Positions 8,670-17,093 of a stretch of 64,000 nucleotides of DNA are shown here, one piece after another. Source of the DNA: Gimesia sp. (GTDB taxonomy: Bacteria > Planctomycetota > Planctomycetia > Planctomycetales > Planctomycetaceae); assembly GCF_040219335.1 (NCBI RefSeq), contig NZ_JAVJSQ010000029.1, forward strand, positions 682,001 through 746,000, in the 5' to 3' direction. The notes beneath the pieces are model-generated. The model ran no database searches. It saw only the letters and a program-made list of their open reading frames with translations, and had not been told where the DNA came from. Positions within the stretch are counted from its first letter, which is position 1, and the number at the start of each line of letters is the position of its first letter. The position numbers and the translations under genes are program-made.

Positions 8670-10352
8670 TTATTTTTCCGATTGAATGCGGTCCAGGACC
8701 GGGGCAGGAGGCTTCCAGCCATAGGTTCTGGTTTCCCGCGGATGATACAGGCAGGTGACAAGATACAGTTCAGTTTTACTGGATTTTTCCGGAGGCACAT
8801 TGATCTGCACATGCGTGAAACCGGCCCCGGGCCAGGAGACATAGCCGTCTGTTTCGCTTTTTTCCAGCAGGTGTCCGTTGAGTCTGATGTCGACGAGTTC
8901 CGGGCGTTGATAAGGGAGACGGAGTTGAAACGAAATGCCCTGCTGAATGGATGGTTCTTCCGGTTCTGGCGCACGTCCTTTGCTGACGGCGATTTTGATT
9001 TCCGGTCCCGCGTTGATGATTGACTTGAGTGAGCTCTGGTCGATGCCAGGTACGTCCTTGATATTTTCGAGGAGTTCGGTGATGTCGGCAGAGAGTAGCT
9101 CAGCTGCTTTCTGGGATGTGGCGACGAAGTAGGTTTCCCGGCCGGCGGTCTGCGGATAGAGAACGGCCTGGGAGAAGCGGGGCTGTTGTTTCCAGAGTTC
9201 GACCCGGCTCTGACGACGAGCCTGGGCGGTGGGACCCCAGGCACTGACGAAGTGGCCGATATAACTGTTGACGCGATTGACGGGGTAGCCGGGATGGTAA
9301 TCTTCATCCCAACGCTGGTTGCCAATCTGCATCAGGCCTTTCAGCCGCGCCAGTCCGCTTTGTTCCCAGCCGACTTCAAAAGCCATCAGCATGGTATGAT
9401 AGTGGGCATAGCCGTAATGCGCGGTGTAGAACTGGGGGCGTCCCAGCCAGAGTCGATTGGAGATTGCCGTCAGGGAAGTGCCCCAGAAGAGACGCTGGGC
9501 GTCCGCTTCGAAGCGATCGTAACCGTAACCCGCTGCTTCTCCCGCCTGGTTGATGGCTTCGGTGATCCGCCAGTCCCAGGGACGGAGCGACATGTTCGAA
9601 TAAGCGGAACCGGTGACTTCAAACATCGTCTGACCGCGGTAGCGTTCTCGGGAGCCCAGTTGTTCGGGGCTGTATTCCTGCAGGCCGGTCCCGTGCACAT
9701 CGACATGGACGTCAGGCTTGAACTGATCGACGACGGACAGGACCGCCATGACTTCCGGCGATTTTTCCGGCAGCTTGAACTGCAGGGTTTTGAGATCCCA
9801 GTTGGCAGTCCCGCCTCCGGTGTAGGGGTCAATCTTCTGGGAATTGCCAAAGCGATCCGTTTCGAAGTAAGCATACGGGTTGATGATCGGGATGATCAGC
9901 AGCAGTTGGTTTTGTCTGGTGCGTACGGCCTCTGGATCATCGCTGAGCAGCCATTCAACAAAGTGCAGCACTGTGGTTGTGCCACTGCGTTCGGGACCGC
10001 CATGCAGGGCTGTGACCAGACAGATCTGTTTCAGTTTCAGGTCGGTTTTGGAGTCGGTGATTTTCAGCATGGGGAGCGGAATGCCTTCGAGCGTCACGCC
10101 GATTCGGTCGACCTGAACCAGGTCGGGATGCGTTTCCTCCCAATATTTCAGCGTTTCCGTGTATTCCTTGAGTGTCAGCCGATGCAGCTTTTCCTGCCAG
10201 GGTTGTGGGAGCCCGGCGAGTTTCTGCTCCAGTGTTGGGGCTTCCTGGGCTGCCAGTTGAGGTGGTTGCCAGGTAAGCAAGCAGAGCAGACAGAGTGCCA
10301 ACCACAGGGGAGTTTTCAATGGGATACGCGGGGAGAACAGTCTGGCAGGCAT
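8670..10352 (-). CDS. Exported M14-family zinc carboxypeptidase
   Basis: The 560-residue product has a signal peptide (about 12-35, ending LAAQE) and an M14 metallocarboxypeptidase domain from about residue 60 to 350. The zinc site is recognisable as H117 and E121 in LHGGPERSG, with the third ligand H220 in VDVHGTG; NPYAYFETDRFGN (158-170) is the usual NPDG-type region. The first motif reads H-x3-E rather than the common H-x2-E. About 180 C-terminal residues form a separate beta-rich region. It probably trims peptides or amide-linked groups outside the cytoplasm. It lies between the GntR regulator (35-base gap) and the sialidase-like gene, suggesting one transcription unit. Confidence 0.82.
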   Translation of the reverse strand: MPARLFSPRIPLKTPLWLALCLLCLLTWQPPQLAAQEAPTLEQKLAGLPQPWQEKLHRLTLKEYTETLKYWEETHPDLVQVDRIGVTLEGIPLPMLKITDSKTDLKLKQICLVTALHGGPERSGTTTVLHFVEWLLSDDPEAVRTRQNQLLLIIPIINPYAYFETDRFGNSQKIDPYTGGGTANWDLKTLQFKLPEKSPEVMAVLSVVDQFKPDVHVDVHGTGLQEYSPEQLGSRERYRGQTMFEVTGSAYSNMSLRPWDWRITEAINQAGEAAGYGYDRFEADAQRLFWGTSLTAISNRLWLGRPQFYTAHYGYAHYHTMLMAFEVGWEQSGLARLKGLMQIGNQRWDEDYHPGYPVNRVNSYIGHFVSAWGPTAQARRQSRVELWKQQPRFSQAVLYPQTAGRETYFVATSQKAAELLSADITELLENIKDVPGIDQSSLKSIINAGPEIKIAVSKGRAPEPEEPSIQQGISFQLRLPYQRPELVDIRLNGHLLEKSETDGYVSWPGAGFTHVQINVPPEKSSKTELYLVTCLYHPRETRTYGWKPPAPVLDRIQSEK

Positions 10353-10387
10353 GGTTGAGGCCTCGTCGGGGCGAAGTTGGGGAATCG

Positions 10388-11548
10388 TTATTGAGCTGGG
10401 GGTGGTCCCAGTGTCTGTCCGGCGCTGGTGTTAATGGGCATGGGAAATACTTCCGCAGAATCGATGGGAAGTTCTCCCTGTTTCATCTGGGTCAGCAGCT
10501 CAGCTGCTTTTCTGCCAATGGCGACTTCATCGACAGTGATTGAAGAGAGTCGGCTCTGGATTGCGCCGTGACGGACCGTGCCACCGAATCCGAGCAGGGA
10601 GACATCTTCCGGAACGCGCTTTCCCAGTTTGCCCAGCAGCAGGTAAATCAGCTCGGCCAGTGAGTCGAAGGTGGCGAAGATCGCCGTGGGGGGATCAGGG
10701 CGCTGGAACATGGTTTCCAGGGTGTTGAGCAGATCCGGTTCATAGTCAATCGGATGCAGCTGCGAACTGGGGCCGTGAAAGATGAACGGTTCCAGACAAG
10801 AGTCGGGGCTGGCAGCCAGGGCTTCGCGGAGTCCGGTTTCGTATTCAATCGAAGCGGTGGCGCGGTGGGGGGAAAACAGGGCGATCGAACGGTGTCCCTG
10901 TTCCAGCAGTGTCTGTCCGGCGAGCAGGCCGACTTCACGGAAGGGGATGGAAAGCAGGGGGGCCTGGATGCCTTCGACATCCCGGTGGCAGAAGACAACG
11001 GGAATGCCATGCTGTTGCAGCTGCCTTACCTGGTATGCGGGGGTCGGGGGGACGGTCGCGGGGACCAGGGCCACGCCGGCGACGTGTTTGTCGATGAGTT
11101 GCAGGATCGTATTGCCCTGCATGTCGACTTTGTTTTCCGTGCAGCAGACGAGCACCTGGTTCTGGGTCAGGGCAGCTGCCTGTTCGAAGCTCCGCTGCAA
11201 CGACGGATAGAAGCCGGTGCGGACTTCCGGGAGCACGAATGCGAAAATATCGAGCTGTTGTTTTATGGGGATCGGCGGTTTCGTACTGACAAACGAACCT
11301 TTGCCGTGAATGCGGTTGATCCAGCCCTGTTCTTCAAGCAGTTGCATCGCATTACGGACGGTGGTCCGTGCCAGCTGATGGGTTTCACAGAGCTGGTGCT
11401 CCGAGGGCAGGGCGGCTCCGGGCTTGAATTCGCCCTGTGTAATCTGCTCCATGAGCTGTTCCACCAGCTGCAGGTATTTCGGGCGCTGCTTGCCGGGGAG
11501 CGAGGTCGCAGGGCTGGTCTGTTGTGAATCCGGGGCACGTGCTGTCAT
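10388..11548 (-). CDS. GntR-type regulator with LacI-type sugar-sensing domain
   Basis: Residues 22-90 form a GntR winged helix: KYLQLVEQL, GEFKPGAALPSEHQL, ARTTVRNAMQLLEEQGWI and GKGSFV are typical. From about residue 98 to 375 the protein matches the periplasmic-binding-protein-like sensor of LacI/AraR regulators (IFAFVLPEVRTGFY, LIDKHVAGVALVPA, GHRSIALFSPH, DVSLLGFGG). This AraR-like design usually binds a mono- or disaccharide that releases DNA. It is divergent from the exported propeller gene at 11739, and the 190-base gap contains palindromes that fit GntR operators. It probably controls both sides, including itself and the M14/sialidase-like genes. Confidence 0.92.
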   Translation of the reverse strand: MTARAPDSQQTSPATSLPGKQRPKYLQLVEQLMEQITQGEFKPGAALPSEHQLCETHQLARTTVRNAMQLLEEQGWINRIHGKGSFVSTKPPIPIKQQLDIFAFVLPEVRTGFYPSLQRSFEQAAALTQNQVLVCCTENKVDMQGNTILQLIDKHVAGVALVPATVPPTPAYQVRQLQQHGIPVVFCHRDVEGIQAPLLSIPFREVGLLAGQTLLEQGHRSIALFSPHRATASIEYETGLREALAASPDSCLEPFIFHGPSSQLHPIDYEPDLLNTLETMFQRPDPPTAIFATFDSLAELIYLLLGKLGKRVPEDVSLLGFGGTVRHGAIQSRLSSITVDEVAIGRKAAELLTQMKQGELPIDSAEVFPMPINTSAGQTLGPPPAQ

Positions 11549-11590
11549 GGCCGCGAGAATTTCTCAGATCAGGGTTGAAAAAAGCAGGGG

Positions 11591-11617
11591 TTGACGTTAC
11601 TTGTATTTAAATATGAT
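11591..11617 (+). promoter_or_regulatory. Candidate promoter for the gene at 11739
   Basis: TTGACG at 11591-11596 and TATGAT at 11612-11617 resemble -35 and -10 boxes with a short 15-base spacer. The -10 box lies inside the palindrome at 11599-11623, so a bound regulator would block it. This is a by-eye match only. Confidence 0.4.
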
Positions 11618-11623
11618 ACAAGT
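11599..11623. promoter_or_regulatory. Palindromic operator candidate for the GntR regulator
   Basis: Perfect 8-base arms ACTTGTAT (11599-11606) and ATACAAGT (11616-11623) flank a 9-base AT-rich centre. The site lies 51 bases upstream of the regulator start and 116 bases upstream of the divergent gene. GntR/AraR-type proteins bind palindromes of this size, often A/T-rich with ACTTGTA-like half sites, so this is the most probable operator. Confidence 0.7.
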
Positions 11624-11699
11624 TGTTTGTGTGGTGTCAACAATGCATTCGCTGAGAATGTCGATAATCTGAATTGGTACCAGACAGAAATGCTTTTCT

Positions 11700-11718
11700 A
11701 AAGATACAAGATGTCTTT
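11700..11718. promoter_or_regulatory. Second, imperfect operator candidate
   Basis: AAAGA and TCTTT arms flank a 9-base centre that contains ATACAAG, the same half site as in the operator at 11599-11623. It lies about 20 bases before the ATG at 11739, where a bound repressor could block elongation or cooperate by looping. Confidence 0.45.
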
Positions 11719-11738
11719 TCAGGAGACGGGAGATTCAC

Positions 11739-13211
11739 ATGAGACCACTGCTGCTGTTCATGCTGTTTTTTGTGGGAAGTCTGAATGTTGTCGGCCTGCA
11801 GGCAGGCGAGCCAAAGCCGCTCCCGATCGGGGATCACCGCGAGCTGTTTGTGGATGACTATCTGATCGGCAAAATGAAAAACGTGAGTCTGCGACTGCAT
11901 CAGCCTGTTGATGAAGGCGTCGTTCTGAAATTCGATAAGCCATGGGAAGGGCTGTTCTGCGGATACTGCACGATCATCAAAGATGGCGACCTGTATCGCG
12001 CTTACTATCGGGGACGACCCCAGGCGGGAGCCGACGGCGACACCGGAGAAGTCTACTGCTATGCGGAATCGAAGGATGGGATTCACTGGACCAAGCCCGA
12101 GTTTTCTCTGTTCGAAAAGCAGGGTTTCAAAAAGAACAACATCATCCTGGCAGACGCGGCCCCGATGACGCATAACCTCAGCCCGTTCCTGGATACACGC
12201 CCGGGAGTTCCGAAGTCGGAACGCTACAAGGCGCTCGGCGGGACGATGAAAAGCGGCCTGGTCGCGTTCACTTCGCCAGACGGGATTCACTGGAAACAGC
12301 ATCCTGCGGGGACCGTGATCTCCAAAGAGATGGTGCCGTTTCCTTATATGTTTGATTCTCAGAATGTCGCGTTCTGGTCCCCGGTTGAGAAAAAATACAT
12401 CAGCTACTTCCGGGTGTTCAAGGATAAACTCCGTCGGATTGCCCGGACTGAGAGTGATGATTTCATTCACTGGTCCGAACCGGTGCTGATGGAATACACG
12501 CATCGGGGTGACAAATCACCGATCGAACATCTCTATACCAACCAGACCCACCCCTATTTCCGGGCGCCTCATATTTATCTGGCTGTCGCAGCTCGCTTCA
12601 TGCCCGGGCGTCAGGTGCTGACCGATGAGCAGGCAGAAAAAATCGGCGTGCATCCCCGCTACTTCAAAGATACGTCCGATGCGATTCTGATGACGACCCG
12701 CGGCGGTAACACGTATGATCGCACTTTTCTGAGTGGATTCATCACCGGGGGAATCGGCGCGCAGAACTGGGTGTCGCGAACGAACTATCCTGCATTGAAC
12801 GTGGTTCAGACCGGACCGGCGGAAATGTCGGTGTACGTGAATCAGGATTATGCGCAGCCTACCGCCCATTTGCGTCGCTATTCGCTGCGTCTGGACGGAT
12901 TTGCTTCCGTACGGGCCGACTATGCCGGCGGGGAATTAGTGACGAAGCCGCTGATCTTTGATGGTTCTGAGCTGTCGATCAACTTTTCGACATCTGCTGC
13001 GGGGGGCATCAAAGTCGAGATACAGGATGAAAACGGTAAGCCGATTCCCGGTTTCACTCTCGCTGATGCACGTGAGCAGATCGGAAACGAAATCAATCGG
13101 ATCGTTACCTGGAAAGGGGGCTCCGATGTCTCTGCACTCAGTGGCAAACCGGTACGCCTGAAGTTTGTGATGAAAGATGCCGATCTGTATTCACTGCAGT
13201 TCGTGAAATAA
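11739..13211 (+). CDS. Exported five-bladed propeller protein, GH43/32-like
   Basis: The 490-residue product has a signal peptide (about 1-22) and then LPIGDHRELFVDDYLI, an opening typical of planctomycete proteins annotated as glycosyl-hydrolase-like. Repeated blade motifs ESKDGIHWTKPEF, TSPDGIHWKQH and ESDDFIHWSEP support a five-bladed propeller related to GH32/43/68 enzymes. The last 120 residues form a beta-sandwich that could bind carbohydrate. Catalytic acids cannot be assigned by eye. It is the nearest target of the divergent GntR regulator, so its substrate or product may relate to the inducer. GGAGACGGGAGA precedes the ATG and a strong hairpin follows the stop. Confidence 0.78.
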   Translation: MRPLLLFMLFFVGSLNVVGLQAGEPKPLPIGDHRELFVDDYLIGKMKNVSLRLHQPVDEGVVLKFDKPWEGLFCGYCTIIKDGDLYRAYYRGRPQAGADGDTGEVYCYAESKDGIHWTKPEFSLFEKQGFKKNNIILADAAPMTHNLSPFLDTRPGVPKSERYKALGGTMKSGLVAFTSPDGIHWKQHPAGTVISKEMVPFPYMFDSQNVAFWSPVEKKYISYFRVFKDKLRRIARTESDDFIHWSEPVLMEYTHRGDKSPIEHLYTNQTHPYFRAPHIYLAVAARFMPGRQVLTDEQAEKIGVHPRYFKDTSDAILMTTRGGNTYDRTFLSGFITGGIGAQNWVSRTNYPALNVVQTGPAEMSVYVNQDYAQPTAHLRRYSLRLDGFASVRADYAGGELVTKPLIFDGSELSINFSTSAAGGIKVEIQDENGKPIPGFTLADAREQIGNEINRIVTWKGGSDVSALSGKPVRLKFVMKDADLYSLQFVK

Positions 13212-13234
13212 TGTAACTTCACTTGCGATTCGCT

Positions 13235-13271
13235 CAGGAAAGTCGATCGGGTTCTCTCGTCGACTTTTCTG
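13235..13271 (+). terminator. Hairpin terminator after the propeller gene
   Basis: CAGGAAAGTCGA (13235-13246) pairs with TCGACTTTTCTG (13260-13271) over 12 bases with one G-U pair, and ATTTTTC follows. It begins 24 bases after the stop at 13211. Confidence 0.85.
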
Positions 13272-13402
13272 ATTTTTCACTTGAGATTCATTGCCCGGTT
13301 CGCTGACTGTCTTATGATACAGGTAGAGCTGCCCCCAAATCGAAATCTGAGTTTCTGCGAAAAGCGCTTGCTCCCACCCCTCTGGTTCCTGAGAAGTAAA
13401 TC

Positions 13403-14416
13403 ATGAAAGAGCGTAGACGATTACTGGTAGTCGGAGTCGGTTCAATTGGAGAAAGGCATCTGCGCTGTTTCCAGGCGACGGACCGTGTCGATATCTCGAT
13501 TTGTGAACTGAATGCCGACCTGCGTCAGCAGGTCGCCGAGCGATACTCTGTGAAAACTCAGTATGCGGATCTGGACTCGGCACTGGCGGAGCCACATGAC
13601 TTTGCTGTCATCGCGACTCCAGCACACCTGCATATTCAAATGGCGCAACGGGTCGTTGAAGCGGGTTTGGACGTGTTCATCGAAAAGCCCCTGAGCACGT
13701 CGGTGGACGGTGTGGCCGATCTGCAGAAGCTGCTGAAAGAGAAACAGAAAAAAGCGGGAATCGCGTATGTCTATCGCGCTCATCCCGCGCTGGCAGCGAT
13801 GAAAGCGGATCTGGATACGGGCCGCTATGGCAAACCGGTAGAACTGGTTGTCGTTTCCGGTCAGAACTTTCCCACCTATCGGCCCGCGTATCGCGACATC
13901 TATTACAAGTCGCGCGCGACCGGTGGAGGGGCGGTGCAGGATGCGTTGACGCATTCGATGAATGCTGGCGAATACCTGGTGGGACCGGTGAAAGCCCTGG
14001 TGGCGGACTACGCACATCAGGTGTTGGAAGGTGTGGACGTGGAAGACACCGTGCACGTGATTACCCGTCAGGGAAGTGTGCTGGGTAACTTCAGTCTGAA
14101 TCAGCATCAACCGGCGAATGAATCGAGTATTACCGTGATCTGCGAACGGGGCATGCTCCGATTTGAGTATCAGAAAAGCTGGTACCGTCATGTCACCGAG
14201 CCGGAGGGGGAGTGGGTCGTCGGTTACCAGGAAACGCTGGAACGGGATACACTCTTTTCGCGACAGGCGAGTGCCTTTCTCGATTATCTCGATGATTTCT
14301 GTCCGCCGCTCTGTTCGCTGGAAGAAGGACTGCAGACGCTGGCGGTCAATCTTTCAATTCTGGAATCTGTCGAACAGCGTGCCTGGGTCGAACCGGCGCA
14401 CTACCTTACCCATTGA
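13403..14416 (+). CDS. Gfo/Idh/MocA-family oxidoreductase
   Basis: The 337-residue protein starts with a Rossmann fold: LLVVGVGSIGERH (about 6-18) holds the GxGxxG dinucleotide loop. The family core motif EKPLST (about 93-98) follows, where the lysine is the usual catalytic base. The C-terminal sheet includes GGGAVQDALTHSMN, equivalent to the usual G-G-x3-D-x3-H substrate motif. Members oxidise or reduce sugars and sugar derivatives with NAD(P). The gene is followed by an SDR gene 28 bases later, so the two enzymes probably work on one sugar or sugar acid. Substrate unknown. Confidence 0.9.
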   Translation: MKERRRLLVVGVGSIGERHLRCFQATDRVDISICELNADLRQQVAERYSVKTQYADLDSALAEPHDFAVIATPAHLHIQMAQRVVEAGLDVFIEKPLSTSVDGVADLQKLLKEKQKKAGIAYVYRAHPALAAMKADLDTGRYGKPVELVVVSGQNFPTYRPAYRDIYYKSRATGGGAVQDALTHSMNAGEYLVGPVKALVADYAHQVLEGVDVEDTVHVITRQGSVLGNFSLNQHQPANESSITVICERGMLRFEYQKSWYRHVTEPEGEWVVGYQETLERDTLFSRQASAFLDYLDDFCPPLCSLEEGLQTLAVNLSILESVEQRAWVEPAHYLTH

Positions 14417-14444
14417 GTTTTTCTACCTGAAAACAGGATTCGTT

Positions 14445-15248
14445 ATGCAACCAAGTGATGAACCCACGATACAGCAGCTGTTTGATCTTACCGGTAAGAC
14501 GATTTTAATCTCCGGTGCGAGTGGTTACCTGGGCGGTGCGATGTCGCGGGGACTGGCCGAAGCCGGGGCACGGCTGGTGGTCAGCAGCCGCAGCCAGGAG
14601 CGGGCTGAACAGACGGCTTTGGAACTGCCGGATCCTAACGGCGTGGGGCACCTGGGAGTCGCCCTGGATCATATGGAAGCCGACTCGATTGAAGAGGGGT
14701 TTGCTGCAGCACTCGATGCCGCCGGCCAGATCGACGTGTTGGTGAATAACGGCAATGATCCAGTGGGGGAAGACTGGCGGAATGTCACCGCAGACGCGTT
14801 CAACCGTCACCTGCAGAATGCGACTGGCTATTTTCTGCTGGCCCGCAAACTGCGTGATCACCTCGTCGCGCGAGAAGCCCGGGGAAGCGTGATCATGATC
14901 GGTTCGATGTACGGCGTGGTCGGCTCTTATCCCGAAGCGTACGAGGGAATCTGTGCAGCCAGTCCCGTGGCCTATCACACGATGAAGGGAGGGCTGATTC
15001 ATCAGACGCGGCACCTGTCGGTCTACTGGGCCAAGGATGGCGTGCGGGTTAACTGCCTGAGCCCCGGGCCGTTTCCTTCCGAGAAAGCACCCGCAGGCTT
15101 GGCGGAACGATTGAGCGAGCACAGTCCGATGGGCCGCATGGGATCACCGGCCGAACTCAAGGGAGCAGTCGTCTTCCTGGCGAGCGAGGCGAGCAGTTAT
15201 ATCACAGGCCAGAACCTGCTGGTCGATGGTGGCTGGACCGCGTGGTAG
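14445..15248 (+). CDS. Short-chain dehydrogenase/reductase
   Basis: A 267-residue classical SDR. The nucleotide-binding motif is SGASGYLGG (about 24-32), NNGND corresponds to NNAG, and the active site consists of the serine in IGSMYGVVG with YHTMK (YxxxK). RVNCLSPGPFP and the C-terminal LVDGGWTAW are standard. The form SMYGVVGSYPEAYEG followed by PVAYHTMKGG recalls SDRs of nonulosonic acid pathways such as PtmA; this is a resemblance from memory, not a result. The ATG at 14445 gives the expected length; the frame extends further upstream but overlaps the oxidoreductase gene. Probably an operon with 13403-14416. Confidence 0.9.
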   Translation: MQPSDEPTIQQLFDLTGKTILISGASGYLGGAMSRGLAEAGARLVVSSRSQERAEQTALELPDPNGVGHLGVALDHMEADSIEEGFAAALDAAGQIDVLVNNGNDPVGEDWRNVTADAFNRHLQNATGYFLLARKLRDHLVAREARGSVIMIGSMYGVVGSYPEAYEGICAASPVAYHTMKGGLIHQTRHLSVYWAKDGVRVNCLSPGPFPSEKAPAGLAERLSEHSPMGRMGSPAELKGAVVFLASEASSYITGQNLLVDGGWTAW

Positions 15249-15360
15249 ATGGAAAACAGCCTCGATCTGATCGTGTTTTCTGATACAATAGCTGATTCAA
15301 ATGAACTGAAATCAGCTGAGTCTGAATTACGCGCTTTGATTGTACACCGCCGGACGATCT

Positions 15361-17076
15361 ATGGGTTTAGAGATTCTCAACGCACTTGGAGGCCTGGGAC
15401 TGTTCCTGCTGGGGATGGTCATCCTGACCAACGGCCTGAAGGAACTGGCGGGGGATACCATCCGCCGGTTGATCGCGAAATTCACAAAGAACATGCCCAG
15501 CGGAATCGCTACCGGAGCGATCGTCACGGCTGTGTTGCAATCCTCAAGTGCTACTACGGTGACCGCGGTGGGTTTCGCAAGTGCGGGGCTGCTTTCTTTA
15601 TCACAGTCGCTGGGGATCATCTTTGGTGCCAACCTGGGGACAACGATGACGGGCTGGATCGTGGCGGTCTTTGGTTTCAAATTGAAGCTGGGACAGATCG
15701 CTTTTCCCCTGATTCTGGTCGGCACTCTGATGTACATGTTTGCCCGCAAGCGGGTGGGGATGATCGGTTTCGCACTGGCTGGCTTTGGTCTGATCTTTGT
15801 CGGCATTGATAACATGCAGGCCGGGATGTCGGGACTGACAGATACGGTGACGCCGAAATCGTTTCCCACAGATGACTGGCTGGGGCGCATCCTGTTGATT
15901 TTGATCGGCATGGGGGTCTCCATGGTCACGCAGTCGTCCAGCGCGGGAATGGCGATGGCAATTACCGCCGTGCATACCGGTACGATTTCGCTGACGCAGG
16001 GGGTCGCGATGGTGGTCGGTTTCGATATGGGGACGACCGTCACCGCGGTGATCGCCACACTGGGTGGTTCGGTGACGGCGCGGCGAACCGCATTTGCGCA
16101 TGTTCTCTTTAATACAACGACCGCCTGCGTGGCTTACTTACTGATACCACTCTATATGTGGAGCTGGCAATCTTATGTGAATCAGGGGGATCGTTTCTCC
16201 CCGGAAATCGGACTGGCCCTGTTTCACAGCCTGTTTAATCTGCTGGGGATCCTGATGCTGGCTCCGTTATCCAGCCAGGTAATTCGCGTCCTCTGCTGGC
16301 TGGTGCCTGATGCGGTGAATGACCAGGTGGAACGTCTGGAAGAGTCATTCATCCAGACTCCTAACGTAGCGATTGAAGCGTCGCGCTCGACATTGACCGA
16401 AGTCTTTCAGGATGTCCTGCACCTGTTTCACGGGTTGTTTACAAATGAGGCAGACCGGGCTGATATTTCCTCGATGATGGAACAGACGCATGAGACCTTG
16501 ACAATTACCGAAGATTATCTGAGGCGGGTCAACGTGTCGAAATCGGATCCGCAGACCTTGCGTTGTTACCAGGAAGTCGTGCTGGCACTGGACCACATCA
16601 GGCGCCTGACAAGACGCTTCAAGGAAATCGAGCGTCTGGATGCGGCTGCTGATGTGGAAGATCTGCAAAAGGTCGTAACACGGTTGACGAAACTGTTAGA
16701 TGACACAGAAATCGCCTTCGAGGATCGTAGCGAACTGATGGACGAGCAGCCGCTGGAAGACTGTGCGCGCGAACTGGATCAGGACCAGGAATCGGTCCGA
16801 CGCCGGTTTACCGAGGCCGCGTCCCGATCGGGGGATGATTTTGAATATGTACTCAATCAGTTGGACGCTTATCGCTGGCTGTATCGCATCAGTTACCATC
16901 TCTGGCGAACGGTGCATCACCTGCAGAGTGCGCGGATCATCAATGGTCAGTCGGACATAGAACCTGCAGAAATTAATAATACGAAAGCCGTAGATTCCCG
17001 ATCTGAGGATGAGGAGCAAGGAAGCGAAGATAAAAAAACGTCCCTGCAAATCGACAGCAGGGACGAAGTGGAATGA
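15361..17076 (+). CDS. Na/Pi cotransporter family protein with PhoU-like tail
   Basis: The 571-residue product has the duplicated NptA/YjbB membrane core, with the paired QSSS motifs in TAVLQSSSATTVTAVGF (about 55-72) and VTQSSSAGMAMAITA (about 195-210) and the related GANLGTTMTGW and GFDMGTTVTAV stretches. About residues 330-540 are helical and PhoU-like. It probably imports phosphate with sodium; some relatives only bind phosphate through the helical tail. The ATG at 15361 removes seven unlikely residues of the longer frame. It begins 112 bases after the SDR stop. The last codons also encode the terminator of the facing gene. Confidence 0.9.
   Translation: MGLEILNALGGLGLFLLGMVILTNGLKELAGDTIRRLIAKFTKNMPSGIATGAIVTAVLQSSSATTVTAVGFASAGLLSLSQSLGIIFGANLGTTMTGWIVAVFGFKLKLGQIAFPLILVGTLMYMFARKRVGMIGFALAGFGLIFVGIDNMQAGMSGLTDTVTPKSFPTDDWLGRILLILIGMGVSMVTQSSSAGMAMAITAVHTGTISLTQGVAMVVGFDMGTTVTAVIATLGGSVTARRTAFAHVLFNTTTACVAYLLIPLYMWSWQSYVNQGDRFSPEIGLALFHSLFNLLGILMLAPLSSQVIRVLCWLVPDAVNDQVERLEESFIQTPNVAIEASRSTLTEVFQDVLHLFHGLFTNEADRADISSMMEQTHETLTITEDYLRRVNVSKSDPQTLRCYQEVVLALDHIRRLTRRFKEIERLDAAADVEDLQKVVTRLTKLLDDTEIAFEDRSELMDEQPLEDCARELDQDQESVRRRFTEAASRSGDDFEYVLNQLDAYRWLYRISYHLWRTVHHLQSARIINGQSDIEPAEINNTKAVDSRSEDEEQGSEDKKTSLQIDSRDEVE
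17039..17065 (-). terminator. Terminator of the facing lipoprotein gene, inside a coding end
   Basis: CGTCCCTGC (17039-17047) pairs with GCAGGGACG (17057-17065) in a perfect 9-base stem. Read on the minus strand it is followed by a run of seven T (AAAAAAA at 17032-17038 on the plus strand). It lies 29 bases past the minus-strand stop at 17094, but within the last 13 codons of the transporter gene ending at 17076. Confidence 0.82.
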
Positions 17077-17093
17077 TGGCTTAGTGACCGGAA

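Noticed and set aside
9186-10358. 390-codon plus-strand frame opposite the M14 gene
   Set aside because: The opposite strand has signal peptide and zinc motifs; this frame has none.
14163-14444. Upstream extension of the SDR frame
   Set aside because: It overlaps the oxidoreductase gene in another frame and is Arg/Ser-rich without SDR features; ATG 14445 gives the normal length.
15249-15809. 186-codon frame between SDR and Na/Pi transporter
   Set aside because: Most of it overlaps the transporter gene in another frame.
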